Below are positions 25,414-33,566 of a stretch of DNA of 41,269 nt, piece by piece. How positions within the stretch are numbered: position 1 is the stretch's first letter; each line of letters begins with the position of its first letter. Under the pieces are notes generated by a model, which was not told the DNA's origin, did no database searches, and saw nothing but the letters and a program-made list of their open reading frames with translations. The stretch covers positions 1 to 41,269 of the forward strand of contig CAMBEF010000002.1 in assembly GCA_945865495.1 (NCBI GenBank), read 5' to 3'. This DNA comes from an uncultured Bacteroides sp. Lineage in GTDB: Bacteria > Bacillota > Clostridia > Lachnospirales > Lachnospiraceae. The translations under genes and the position numbers were made by a program.

Positions 25414-26742
25414 TTGATAAAACGTCTTCAGAGGAAATTTGTAATGATAACGGCATTGTCTGTTGCAATCGTAATGATAGTGCTTCTTGCCGGAATTAAT
25501 GCCGCTAATATGATACAGACCGAGCAGGATTCGGACACGATTCTTCATATGCTAAGTGACAATGACGGAAGATTTCCGGATAATAATAAGGATTCAATGA
25601 AGGTAAAGACGGGCAGCCTGCAGCAGGGTAATCCACAGGATAATATGCAGCAGAATAGTCCACAGCAGGACAATCCGCAGCAGAATGATGTATGGCAGAA
25701 AAACGGCAGCAGGCCGGGAGCACTTGCGTCCCCTGAGGCTAAGTTCCGTACACGCTATTTCTCTGTATATATTAAAAATGACGGCACCTGTGATATAAAT
25801 ACCGACAGCATAGCGGCAGTATCCCAGGATGGCGCAAGGCAGATGGCTGACAGCGTGCTCAAGGGAGGAAGAACGGAAGGCTACAATGGTAATTACAGAT
25901 TCAAGGTTACCGTAAAAGATGACGGGCAGCTTATTGTATTTCTTGACTGCGATGAGAGCCTGCGTACGATGCGCAATTTCGCCCTGCTGTCGGTGATTAT
26001 AGGGGCGGTATGTCTTGCGCTCGTCACAGTACTTGTGATGATATTCTCAAGGCGCGCAATAAAGCCGGTGGCACAGAGCATAGAAAAGCAGAAAAGATTT
26101 ATAACGGATGCCGGACATGAGATTAAGACACCGCTTGCAATAATATCTGCCAACGCAGAGGTTATTGAGATGATGAATGGTGAGACTGAGTGGACGAAGA
26201 GTATCTGTAATCAGGTTGAGAGGCTGAATGTCCTGGCCAAGGGCATGCTTGAATTAAGCCGTATGGATGAGATGTCCGAAAAACCTCAATTTGTAAATGT
26301 TAATCTGAGCGAAACGGTTCGTACAGGCACAGACGGCTTCATGGCGATGATGCAGAAGAAAAATATTACATGCAGTACCGATATAGCTGACAATGTATGT
26401 GTTATGGGAGATTCGGGAAGACTTGCCGAGCTTGTGTCTCTTCTTATTGACAATGCAATAAAGTATTGCACAGAGGGCGGAAGCATGAGTGTGAAATTGT
26501 GGATAAACGGGCGCAAGGCAGTATTCTCTGTGTACAATTCTTATGACGGAGAGCTCCCGGACGATATGAATAAGCTTTTTGACAGATTCTACAGAACAGA
26601 CGAATCACGCTCAAGAAGCACGGGCGGCTATGGCATAGGTCTTTCGGTGGCACAGGCTATCGTGCAGCTTCACAAAGGAAAGATAAGCGCAGAGAAAAAG
26701 GATGGCGGCGCATGCTTTACGGTGACGCTTGCGCGAGCGTAG
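25414..26742 (+). CDS. sensor histidine kinase (second system)
   Basis: About 442 residues. The best start is TTG 25414, seven bases after GGAGGG and directly after the regulator stop; the track start at 25366 lies inside the regulator gene. A helix at about 9-32, an extracytoplasmic region with a Gln/Asn/Pro-rich stretch (QQNSPQQDNPQQND, near 70-90) and a helix near 195-220 precede the kinase. The H-box is DAGHEIKTPL (His near 235), the N-box LIDNAIKYC and the G-box GYGIGLS. The unusual Q/N-rich insert is in the predicted sensor part. It ends 140 bp before the VTC-domain gene. Confidence 0.94.
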   Translation: MIKRLQRKFVMITALSVAIVMIVLLAGINAANMIQTEQDSDTILHMLSDNDGRFPDNNKDSMKVKTGSLQQGNPQDNMQQNSPQQDNPQQNDVWQKNGSRPGALASPEAKFRTRYFSVYIKNDGTCDINTDSIAAVSQDGARQMADSVLKGGRTEGYNGNYRFKVTVKDDGQLIVFLDCDESLRTMRNFALLSVIIGAVCLALVTVLVMIFSRRAIKPVAQSIEKQKRFITDAGHEIKTPLAIISANAEVIEMMNGETEWTKSICNQVERLNVLAKGMLELSRMDEMSEKPQFVNVNLSETVRTGTDGFMAMMQKKNITCSTDIADNVCVMGDSGRLAELVSLLIDNAIKYCTEGGSMSVKLWINGRKAVFSVYNSYDGELPDDMNKLFDRFYRTDESRSRSTGGYGIGLSVAQAIVQLHKGKISAEKKDGGACFTVTLARA

Positions 26743-26749
26743 AGGGAGT

Positions 26750-26769
26750 GTGTAAAATTTATTTTACAC
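26750..26769. repeat. small inverted repeat after the second kinase gene
   Basis: GTGTAAAA pairs perfectly with TTTTACAC around a 4-nt loop. There is no T-tract. It could be an operator or an mRNA 3' hairpin. Confidence 0.5.
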
Positions 26770-26810
26770 AAAATTCTAAAATTAAGTTTCAATTTAAGTT
26801 TGTATTTTAT

Positions 26811-26852
26811 AGTGGATATATGGAAAGGAAAACAACCATATATCCACTTTTT
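26811..26852 (+). terminator. terminator or attenuator before the VTC operon
   Basis: A 13-bp perfect stem (AGTGGATATATGG with CCATATATCCACT), a 12-nt loop and a run of Ts. It ends only 30 bp before the VTC-domain start, leaving no room for a promoter after it. It may end the two-component transcript or act as an attenuator for the next operon. Confidence 0.8.
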
Positions 26853-26882
26853 AAATATTTAAAATAAGAGACAGGAGGCTTT

Positions 26883-27572
26883 ATGAACAACATAATGACA
26901 TTTAAAAGGCGCGAAATAAAATACCTTCTGGATGACGATGTGTATAACAGTCTGAAGGAGCGTCTGAAGGCAAGGCTTGTTGAGGATGAGCATGGCAGGT
27001 CTACGATATGCAACATTTATTATGATACTCCCGATTTCAGGATTATAAGGAAATCTCTTGAAAAGCCTGTGTACAAGGAGAAACTCAGGCTGAGAAGCTA
27101 TGGGACGGCAGGAGCGGAGGATAAGGTTTTTGTTGAACTTAAAAAGAAGTACAACGGAATCGTATATAAGAGGCGTGAAACGCTGACGCTCGCACAATCT
27201 GATGAATATCTTGCAGGTCACACGAAGGCACCTTGCGATACACAGATTTTCCGCGAGATAGACTGGTTCAGGGATTACTATGAGAATCTGAAGCCGGCGA
27301 TGTACATTTCATATGAGCGCGAGGCATACTATTCGCTTGAAAATCCGGATCTGAGGATTACATTTGACCAGAATATTATGTACCGCTCATATAACTTAAG
27401 CCTTGCGGCAGGAGTTGAAGGTGAGAAAATACTTGAACCGGGGCAGCATCTTATGGAGCTTAAGGCCGGCGGAGCAATTCCGGTGTGGCTTACAAGAACG
27501 CTTGATGAGCTGGGGATATACCCTACATCATTTTCAAAGTACGGAAGAGCGTACTTAAGTCAGGTAGGTTGA
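26883..27572 (+). CDS. VTC-domain (polyphosphate polymerase-like) protein
   Basis: A 229-residue protein resembling the VTC catalytic domain (CYTH-like tunnel fold). It starts FKRREIKYLL and has YYDTPDFRII, KEKLRLRSYG, FVELKKKYNGIVYKRRE and an ending FSKYGRAYL; these Lys/Arg/Glu-rich strands line the triphosphate tunnel in the family. Eukaryotic VTC4 makes polyphosphate; for bacterial stand-alone proteins the activity is mostly unproven. ACAGGAGG sets the start. It precedes DUF4956 and a beta-helix surface protein, a neighbourhood seen with CotH-type genes in other Firmicutes from memory. Confidence 0.88.
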   Translation: MNNIMTFKRREIKYLLDDDVYNSLKERLKARLVEDEHGRSTICNIYYDTPDFRIIRKSLEKPVYKEKLRLRSYGTAGAEDKVFVELKKKYNGIVYKRRETLTLAQSDEYLAGHTKAPCDTQIFREIDWFRDYYENLKPAMYISYEREAYYSLENPDLRITFDQNIMYRSYNLSLAAGVEGEKILEPGQHLMELKAGGAIPVWLTRTLDELGIYPTSFSKYGRAYLSQVG

Positions 27573-27573
27573 G

Positions 27574-27742
27574 ATGCGCAAAAGGTAGCGCAGAAATGGA
27601 GGATAGTGTGAAAAATACAGATTGATATCTGTTTTTCACACAGCTATTTGTGCCGCAGGCGCCACAAATAGCATTTATCGCAGAGCCAAATCTGACATTT
27701 GGCTCGCGATTCCTCCGGCACTTTGTGCCTGCGGAATGGAGA
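27574..27742 (+). repeat. dispersed hairpin-rich intergenic element, copy 2
   Basis: It starts right after the VTC-gene stop codon and ends in GGAATGGAGA, the Shine-Dalgarno of the DUF4956 gene. The same series of hairpins as in copy 1 is kept. The first hairpin differs in sequence on both arms (ACAG/CTGT here, TCAG/CTGA in copy 1), yet pairing is retained with a 2-nt bulge. The ORF track's extra N-terminal residues on the DUF4956 ORF are translated from this element. Confidence 0.85.
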
Positions 27743-27747
27743 TTAAT

Positions 27748-28434
27748 ATGACAACAATTTTTCAATCAATAGCAGATACAACAACAGGAACAGTTACGAT
27801 TCAGACATTTTTAATATGCATAATAGCAGCGGTAGCGCTTGGCGTGGTGATAGCCGCAGCGCACATGTACCGCAACACATACACAAAAAGCTTTGTGGGA
27901 ACGCTGGTGCTTATGCCTGCAATAGTGGCACTTGTGATTATGCTTGTAAATGGCAATCTCGGCGCAGGAGTTGCGGTTATGGGTGCATTTTCACTTGTTA
28001 GGTTCCGTTCGGTGCCGGGAACAGCGCGTGAGATTAACAGCATTTTCCTTGCAATGGCAGTAGGTCTTGCCTGCGGAATGGGCTACATCGGAGTAGCAGT
28101 GGTATTTGTGATTATTATGGAGCTTGTAAATGTTATTCTCACACTCAGCAGCTTTGGCGACAGACCTGAGCTTGAGAGAAGCTTAAGAATAACAATTCCG
28201 GAATCACTTGATTACACAGATGTATTTGAAGAGATATTTGATAAGTATGTTACAAAATGCGAGCTTGTAAATGTTAAGACTTCAAGCATGGGAAGTCTGT
28301 TCAAGCTTGAATACCGAATCAGGCTTAAGGATTCGGGAACAGAGAAGGATATGATTGATGAACTGAGATGCCGCAACGGTAATCTTGAGATTATGTGTAG
28401 CAGGGCGGCCAATCAGGCAAGGGAGGAATTATAA
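27748..28434 (+). CDS. DUF4956 membrane protein
   Basis: A 228-residue protein. I chose ATG 27748, five bases after GGAGA, over the track's 27622, whose first 42 residues come from the repeat element. Three to four hydrophobic helices occupy about residues 18-130, and a soluble C-terminal domain of about 90 residues follows (from RPELERSLRITIP). The motif GAFSLVRFRSVPGTAREI is typical of DUF4956. Members usually sit beside VTC-domain genes, as here, and a role with them at the membrane is inferred. Its stop overlaps the next start by one base. Confidence 0.88.
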   Translation: MTTIFQSIADTTTGTVTIQTFLICIIAAVALGVVIAAAHMYRNTYTKSFVGTLVLMPAIVALVIMLVNGNLGAGVAVMGAFSLVRFRSVPGTAREINSIFLAMAVGLACGMGYIGVAVVFVIIMELVNVILTLSSFGDRPELERSLRITIPESLDYTDVFEEIFDKYVTKCELVNVKTSSMGSLFKLEYRIRLKDSGTEKDMIDELRCRNGNLEIMCSRAANQAREEL

Positions 28435-30314
28435 TGAGAAAGATATTTGTAAATAAAAATGCAGCCGCAGCGGTTGTCATGTCAGGTGCGCTTGTCATGA
28501 CAACACTTGCAGGCTGCGGACAGACAGGCACTACAGGAAGTGCCTCGGATACTTCTTCAAACGGCGCATACATTACAACGGCTGTATCGGAAAATCAGAA
28601 GAAGATAGAGCTTACAGATTCCAAGGTTGATATCAATTTTACCGACAGGGACAAAAGCGGCGAATATGATGAAAACAGCGCGGTAAAGATTACACTTAAC
28701 GGCAACAGTGCCGGTGTAAGCGGCAGCGGAGTAAGCGGCAGCGGAGTAAGCATAAGCGGAAGTACGGTAACAATTACGGCAGCGGGAACATATATTATAA
28801 GCGGCTCTCTTAGTGACGGACAGATTGTTGTTGCGGCATCAGATTCAGACAAGGTTCAGCTTGTACTTAATAATGCTGAGATTAATTGCAGTACAAGTGC
28901 CGCAATATATGTAAAGAGTGCGGATAAGGTATTTGTAACACTTCCGGCAGGCACAACAAGCAGCCTTGGAGGTGGCACTGAGTATATCCAGACAGATGAT
29001 AATACGGTTGACGGCGTAATATTCAGCAAGAGTGATCTCACGCTTAACGGAACAGGTACTCTTAAGATTGATGCCGATTACAAGCATGGAATAGTGACAA
29101 AAGATACACTGTGCATAACCGGAGGAACATATGTAATTGATGCTGTTAAGACATGTCTTGCAGGCAAGGACGGAATTAAGATACTAGATGGCAGCTTTAC
29201 TCTCACGGCAGGCAACAAGGGTCTTAACTCAGGCAACGATGACGATGCCAAGGAAGGCAATATATATATTGCCGGAGGAGCATTTACAATTAAGTCAGAG
29301 GATGATTCAATACATGCGGACGGAAGCTGCATAATCGCCGGAGGAACATACACAATAGACGCGGGAGATGACGGAATCCATGCGGATTACGATACTATAA
29401 TCACAGACGGCAACATAACAATCACGGACAGCTATGAGGGAATTGAAGGACGCAGGGTTACTGTAAGCGGAGGCACAATTAATCTTACGGCAAGTGATGA
29501 CGGAATAAATGCAGCCACAGGCGGAAGCTCAGATGAACAGCAGATGCCGGGCGGACAGAAGGGCGATTTTGGCGGATTTGGCAGACAGAAGGGGGCTGGC
29601 GGACAGTCACAGGATGGACAGCAGCCACAGGAAATGCAGGCACCGCAGGACGGACAGCAGCCACAGGAAATGCAGGCACCACAGGACGGACAGCAGCCAC
29701 AGGAAATGCAGATGCCGCAGGACGGACAACAGCCATCAGGAATGGACATGGGCAATAAGGGTCAGGCACCGGGAAGCCAGTCTGCATCCGATGATGATGT
29801 ATATATAAAGATTACAAGCGGAACAATAACGGTCAATGCAAGCGGTGACGGCATTGATTCAAACGGCAATCTCTATATTACAGGTGGAACAGTATATGTT
29901 GCAGGCCCGACAAGTAACGGTGACGGTGCGCTTGATTATGACGGAGAGGCCTCAATTACAGGCGGAACACTCATAGCGGCAGGCTCAAGCGGAATGGCTC
30001 AGGGCATGGGAAGCAATTCAACGCAGTGCTCAATACTTGTCAATCTTTCAGAGACAATAGCAGCAGGCTCAGTTATAAGTCTTAAGGATTCATCAGGAAA
30101 CGTGCTGATATCATGGACATCACCTAAGCAGTTCTCAAGCGTTGTGATAAGTACGGCAGAACTTGTTCAGGGCAGCACATATACACTTGTGACAGGAGAT
30201 ACACAGACAGAGGTAACACTCAGTTCGGTTGCAACAACAAGCGGCAATGCTGGATTTGGCGGCGGCTTTGGAGGTGCCGGCGGACGCGGCGGCAATGGAG
30301 GCGGCAGACGTTAA
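28434..30314 (+). CDS. carbohydrate-binding beta-helix lipoprotein (Cthe_2159/DUF4353-like)
   Basis: A 626-residue exported protein. The signal peptide ends in a lipobox (TTLAGCG, Cys near 28). Residues about 95-365 contain repeated short strands such as GGTYTIDAGDDGIHADYD and DGIKILDGSFTL, the parallel beta-helix pattern of the family whose founding member, Cthe_2159, binds acidic plant polysaccharides. A Gln/Pro-rich repeat linker (about 390-440) interrupts the helix, which resumes with GDGIDSNGNLYITGG. The C-terminus is Gly-rich (GGFGGAGGRGGNGG). It is the last gene of the VTC/DUF4956 operon and ends at a strong terminator. The ligand is not proven; pectin-like glycans are a reasonable guess. 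Confidence 0.85.
   Translation: MRKIFVNKNAAAAVVMSGALVMTTLAGCGQTGTTGSASDTSSNGAYITTAVSENQKKIELTDSKVDINFTDRDKSGEYDENSAVKITLNGNSAGVSGSGVSGSGVSISGSTVTITAAGTYIISGSLSDGQIVVAASDSDKVQLVLNNAEINCSTSAAIYVKSADKVFVTLPAGTTSSLGGGTEYIQTDDNTVDGVIFSKSDLTLNGTGTLKIDADYKHGIVTKDTLCITGGTYVIDAVKTCLAGKDGIKILDGSFTLTAGNKGLNSGNDDDAKEGNIYIAGGAFTIKSEDDSIHADGSCIIAGGTYTIDAGDDGIHADYDTIITDGNITITDSYEGIEGRRVTVSGGTINLTASDDGINAATGGSSDEQQMPGGQKGDFGGFGRQKGAGGQSQDGQQPQEMQAPQDGQQPQEMQAPQDGQQPQEMQMPQDGQQPSGMDMGNKGQAPGSQSASDDDVYIKITSGTITVNASGDGIDSNGNLYITGGTVYVAGPTSNGDGALDYDGEASITGGTLIAAGSSGMAQGMGSNSTQCSILVNLSETIAAGSVISLKDSSGNVLISWTSPKQFSSVVISTAELVQGSTYTLVTGDTQTEVTLSSVATTSGNAGFGGGFGGAGGRGGNGGGRR
29610..29738 (+). repeat. 36-bp tandem repeats coding a QDGQQPQEMQAP linker
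   Basis: Three nearly identical 36-bp units plus a partial fourth are in frame. They encode QDGQQPQEMQ(A/M)P. High DNA identity between units suggests recent expansion. It is not a CRISPR array because there are no spacers. Confidence 0.9.
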
Positions 30315-30341
30315 TGCCGTCAGGCAGGAATATAGAAGCAG

Positions 30342-30374
30342 AAAGCTCTATCCTCAATGGATAGAGCTTTTTTT
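30342..30374 (+). terminator. terminator between convergent genes (beta-helix protein and AraC regulator)
   Basis: AAAGCTCTATCC pairs with GGATAGAGCTTT around a 5-nt loop, followed by seven or more Ts on the + strand. The AraC gene's stop codon lies in the loop region, so the hairpin also trails that transcript on the reverse strand, with fewer Ts. Confidence 0.85.
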
Positions 30375-31193
30375 GCGGTACTGTAGAGGAGACTCTCCTG
30401 TTATTCTCCGGAAACAGTCACTGAAGTAGCTGCTGCTGGAGAAGCCGGCTTCTGCTGCGATGTCAGATATCTTCATATTAGAGCCGGTCAGCAGTATGCG
30501 TGCATATGCAATCTTCTCATTCAGAAGAAAGACAGAGTATGGCGAGTGGAGGCAGTTGATAAATGCCTTTGAAAGATGTGACGGCGAGACGTTCACGGCT
30601 GCGGCGGTCTCTCCAAGGGAGGGGTTATCACGCAGATTGGCTTTGACATATTTTATTGCGTCAGCAAGCTCGCGGTGGCGTTCTTCAATATTCATCAGAT
30701 TAAACCCACCAACAGTATGCTCGCGCAGTACGGTTATGATAAGTTCGTTGAGCATTCCCTTAATGAGAAGCTCGGAATAATTATTATAATGCTTCCATTC
30801 GTCCTCAATCCTCATAAGTATTGAGTAAACCTTTTTTCCGGTCTCATTGCCAAGGCGGATAACATGCTCGGAGCATAATGCATCAAAGCTGCTTTGTCCA
30901 ATAGTGCTGATAAGCCCGTCAATCATACTGTCATTAAACTTCAGCAGTATGCGCTCATATGAAGAATCTGACACATAGGTAGTGCGGCGGTATAGATGCT
31001 TAGGTATAAATACAATATCACCTGCCTGCGTTATCGTTGTAAATGTTGGTGTATATATAAGTCTTTCGCCGCTTATCATATACGAAATCCCATAAAAATC
31101 AGTGTATTCCTCAGCGGATGACATCTCATAAAAAGGTTCGCGGATCTGCCTGTCATAATTGAAATTATATCCGGGCTTTAGCGGAAGTGGCAT
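30354..31193 (-). CDS. AraC-family transcriptional regulator with cupin-like sensor domain
   Basis: A 279-residue protein. The N-terminal half is cupin-like (TQAGDIVFIPKHLYRR), the usual ligand-sensing domain. The C-terminal 100 residues contain two helix-turn-helix motifs: LGETAAAVNVSPSHLSKAF and ISDIAAEAGFSSSSYFSDCFRRITGESP. GAAGGAG precedes the start. AraC proteins of this type often control sugar-use genes. It faces the MoxR operon across a 190-bp gap and converges with the beta-helix lipoprotein, so either could be a target; neither is shown. Confidence 0.93.
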   Translation of the reverse strand: MPLPLKPGYNFNYDRQIREPFYEMSSAEEYTDFYGISYMISGERLIYTPTFTTITQAGDIVFIPKHLYRRTTYVSDSSYERILLKFNDSMIDGLISTIGQSSFDALCSEHVIRLGNETGKKVYSILMRIEDEWKHYNNYSELLIKGMLNELIITVLREHTVGGFNLMNIEERHRELADAIKYVKANLRDNPSLGETAAAVNVSPSHLSKAFINCLHSPYSVFLLNEKIAYARILLTGSNMKISDIAAEAGFSSSSYFSDCFRRITGESPLQYRKKSSIH

Positions 31194-31260
31194 AGCGTAC
31201 TCCTTCCTGAATGATATGTTATGGAAATGTGCTGCAAAACTGAAAAATCAGCTATAAATA

Positions 31261-31269
31261 ATTATATCA
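31261..31269 (-). promoter_or_regulatory. extended -10 promoter for the AraC gene
   Basis: On the reverse strand the sequence is TGATATAAT, an extended -10 (TGN plus TATAAT). No good -35 is visible, which is common with extended -10 elements or activator-dependent promoters. Confidence 0.55.
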
Positions 31270-31340
31270 CACCCACTGCCTGAAATCTAAAAAAATGCAA
31301 TAAAGCAGACTGAACTATGAAGAAAAAATGCAGACCGTTG

Positions 31341-31349
31341 TGTTATAAT
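31341..31349 (+). promoter_or_regulatory. extended -10 promoter for the MoxR operon
   Basis: TGTTATAAT is an extended -10 element about 36 bp before the proposed MoxR start, with no clear -35 box. Confidence 0.55.
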
Positions 31350-31384
31350 AAAACAAAATATTGTGCGAAAGGAAATACACACCT

Positions 31385-32332
31385 ATGGGGAACAACGGAA
31401 GATACATGGCAGGAAAGATTCTGGAGGAAGTAGGCAAGGCTGTGTGCGGCAAGGAAGACAGTCTTGAACTGATAATGAATGCGATAATTGCGGGAGGACA
31501 TGTTCTCATTGAAGATATTCCCGGTGTCGGTAAGACAACGGTTGCGGTAGCATTTGCAAAGGCAATGCGGCTTGACTATAACAGAGTGCAGTTCACACCT
31601 GATATACTGCCTTCGGATATTATGGGATTTTCAATGTATGACAGGGAACATTCACAGTTTGTATATCAGCCCGGAGCAGCAATGTGCAACGTATTTCTTG
31701 CGGATGAGATTAACAGAACATCATCAAGGACACAGGCGGCGCTTCTTGAGGTAATGGAAGAGGGAACGGTAACTGTTGACGGCAATACGAGAGAAGTTCC
31801 GAAGCCGTTTTTTGTAATGGCAACAGAGAACCCGGTAGGCTCGGCGGGAACACAGATACTTCCCGAATCACAGCTTGACAGATTCATGGTATGCATGTCG
31901 ATGGGATATCCCGATGCAGCCAGTGAGATAAATATACTCAAGGGCAATACAGGACGTAATGCGATAGATATGGTTGAGGCTGTTGCCAACGGTGATGATA
32001 TAGAGCTTATGCAGAGGGAGGCATCGCAGATATTTGTTAAGGATGCACTTTATCAGTATATGGTGAGACTTTGCAGTGCTACAAGAAAGCATCCAAAGAT
32101 AGAGCTTGGAGTAAGTCCGCGAGGAAGCATAGCATTATGCAAAATGGCAAAGGCAAGGGCATACATGAGAGGCAGGGAATATCTGATACCTGAGGATGTA
32201 AAGAGTGTTGCAGTTCCTGTGCTGTCACACAGAATAATTATGACAGGTAATGCAAGAATGGAAGGCCTTACTTCAGAGAAGCTGGTGAAGAGTCTGCTTG
32301 TGTCTGTGCCGGCACCTTCAATCAACAAATAA
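31385..32332 (+). CDS. MoxR-family AAA+ ATPase
   Basis: About 315 residues. The start at ATG 31385 is preferred over the track's GTG 31361, since AAAGGA stands before it, though with long spacing; ATG 31406 after GGAAG is also possible. Walker A is GVGKTT near residue 46, Walker B is NVFLADEINR, and ATENPVGSAGT is the sensor region. MoxR ATPases act as chaperone-like remodelers and are nearly always next to DUF58 genes, as here. The next two genes form the standard MoxR-DUF58-transglutaminase module, within short gaps. Confidence 0.94.
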   Translation: MGNNGRYMAGKILEEVGKAVCGKEDSLELIMNAIIAGGHVLIEDIPGVGKTTVAVAFAKAMRLDYNRVQFTPDILPSDIMGFSMYDREHSQFVYQPGAAMCNVFLADEINRTSSRTQAALLEVMEEGTVTVDGNTREVPKPFFVMATENPVGSAGTQILPESQLDRFMVCMSMGYPDAASEINILKGNTGRNAIDMVEAVANGDDIELMQREASQIFVKDALYQYMVRLCSATRKHPKIELGVSPRGSIALCKMAKARAYMRGREYLIPEDVKSVAVPVLSHRIIMTGNARMEGLTSEKLVKSLLVSVPAPSINK

Positions 32333-32351
32333 GATAATAACGGAGGTTAGC

Positions 32352-33545
32352 ATGACCAAGAGATTAGCAGCTTACATAATTCTCCTTGCGTCTGTTGTAT
32401 ACATGTCACTTCTGTATGAAGGCGAGGCAATGACATTTCTGATTGCATTCGGAATATTGCTGCCGGTAATAATGGCTGTGATTGTCATAATACAGAAGAA
32501 AGACATAGAAATTGAATATCTCTCAGGACGTAACATAGTCGGCAAATCAGATATCGTTGAGATTGAAGCTCTGGTAAAATACAAAATAATGCCGCTACAG
32601 CTTCTTCTTCCGGTACACAGAATAAGCGTAGGCGGAAAGTGCATATGTACGGACAAATCTGAGAAAAAGCTGTCGGTGTCATTTGAAAAGCAGGAGAACG
32701 AACAGTATGCAGAGACGTATAAAAATGAGCGACAGATATTGAGCCTTACGGATGTGACAGCGCATTACGGAGTGGTAAAGATAGAGCTCAACAGGGTAAA
32801 GATGTATGATTATATGTCACTTTTTGCAATAGGTCTTCCGTTCAGATATTCCGGCGAGGTGTTCGTATTTCCACAGGACAGACCATTAACCATAGATATA
32901 CGGAGTCTTAAATCAAATAACGGCGTAAGAATAGATAACATTTGTATAGAGAGCAAGGGACGTTCACAGGAGAGCATTAATGACCCGCGTGAATATCGCC
33001 CGGGAGATCCGATGAAGAGGATTCACTGGAAGGTAAGCGCCCGGATTGACAAGCTTATGGTGAAGGAATATGCGGGACTTATGTCCTCTAATATACTTCT
33101 GCTGATTGACGGAATGCCGAAAGCTCCGCGTGCGGAATATATCAAAAACGGCATGGCGAGCAGGAGTATGTTGGGAAAAATCATAACCAATAAAAGAAAA
33201 GCTGCCAATACAACAGGCAGTGAAGAGTTTAACAGCAAAAAAGATAAATGGATTGAGAATGTATTTCTTATCAGCAGCGCACTTGACACGCAGTTTGGTG
33301 TATATCATATCGGCTGGATGCAGGACGGCGTCTTTTCGGATTATAAGATAGAGAGCCGGCGCGATTATTCGGATGCTATGCAGACATTTATACGTGCGCA
33401 GCAGGACAGAAAGATAGGCAGGCTTGATAAGAAAGACGGAAGTGCTATGCGCGCAAATATATATGGCAGATATACAACGGTGCTGGAATTCACGCCGGAC
33501 GGAGTTGTCCGTGTAGAGGGTGAAGAGCTTACAGGCCTTGCATAA
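32352..33545 (+). CDS. DUF58-domain membrane protein
   Basis: A 397-residue protein starting at ATG 32352 after GGAGG; the track start at 32298 lies inside the moxR gene. Two N-terminal membrane helices (about 4-48) are followed by a beta-rich segment. The DUF58 signature is INDPREYRPGDPMKRIHWKVSARIDKLMVKEY near residues 205-240, and ILLLIDG resembles a vWA-like strand. In MoxR loci the DUF58 protein is a usual partner of the ATPase. It has no known enzymatic activity. Confidence 0.92.
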   Translation: MTKRLAAYIILLASVVYMSLLYEGEAMTFLIAFGILLPVIMAVIVIIQKKDIEIEYLSGRNIVGKSDIVEIEALVKYKIMPLQLLLPVHRISVGGKCICTDKSEKKLSVSFEKQENEQYAETYKNERQILSLTDVTAHYGVVKIELNRVKMYDYMSLFAIGLPFRYSGEVFVFPQDRPLTIDIRSLKSNNGVRIDNICIESKGRSQESINDPREYRPGDPMKRIHWKVSARIDKLMVKEYAGLMSSNILLLIDGMPKAPRAEYIKNGMASRSMLGKIITNKRKAANTTGSEEFNSKKDKWIENVFLISSALDTQFGVYHIGWMQDGVFSDYKIESRRDYSDAMQTFIRAQQDRKIGRLDKKDGSAMRANIYGRYTTVLEFTPDGVVRVEGEELTGLA

Positions 33546-33566
33546 TATCAGCGGAATGGGGATTCA

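Noticed and set aside
27622-27747. Longer N-terminus for the DUF4956 protein
   Set aside because: These codons lie in the repeat element and a proper ribosome site precedes ATG 27748 instead.
29610-29738. Possible CRISPR array
   Set aside because: The 36-bp units are contiguous without spacers and are in frame with the lipoprotein gene.
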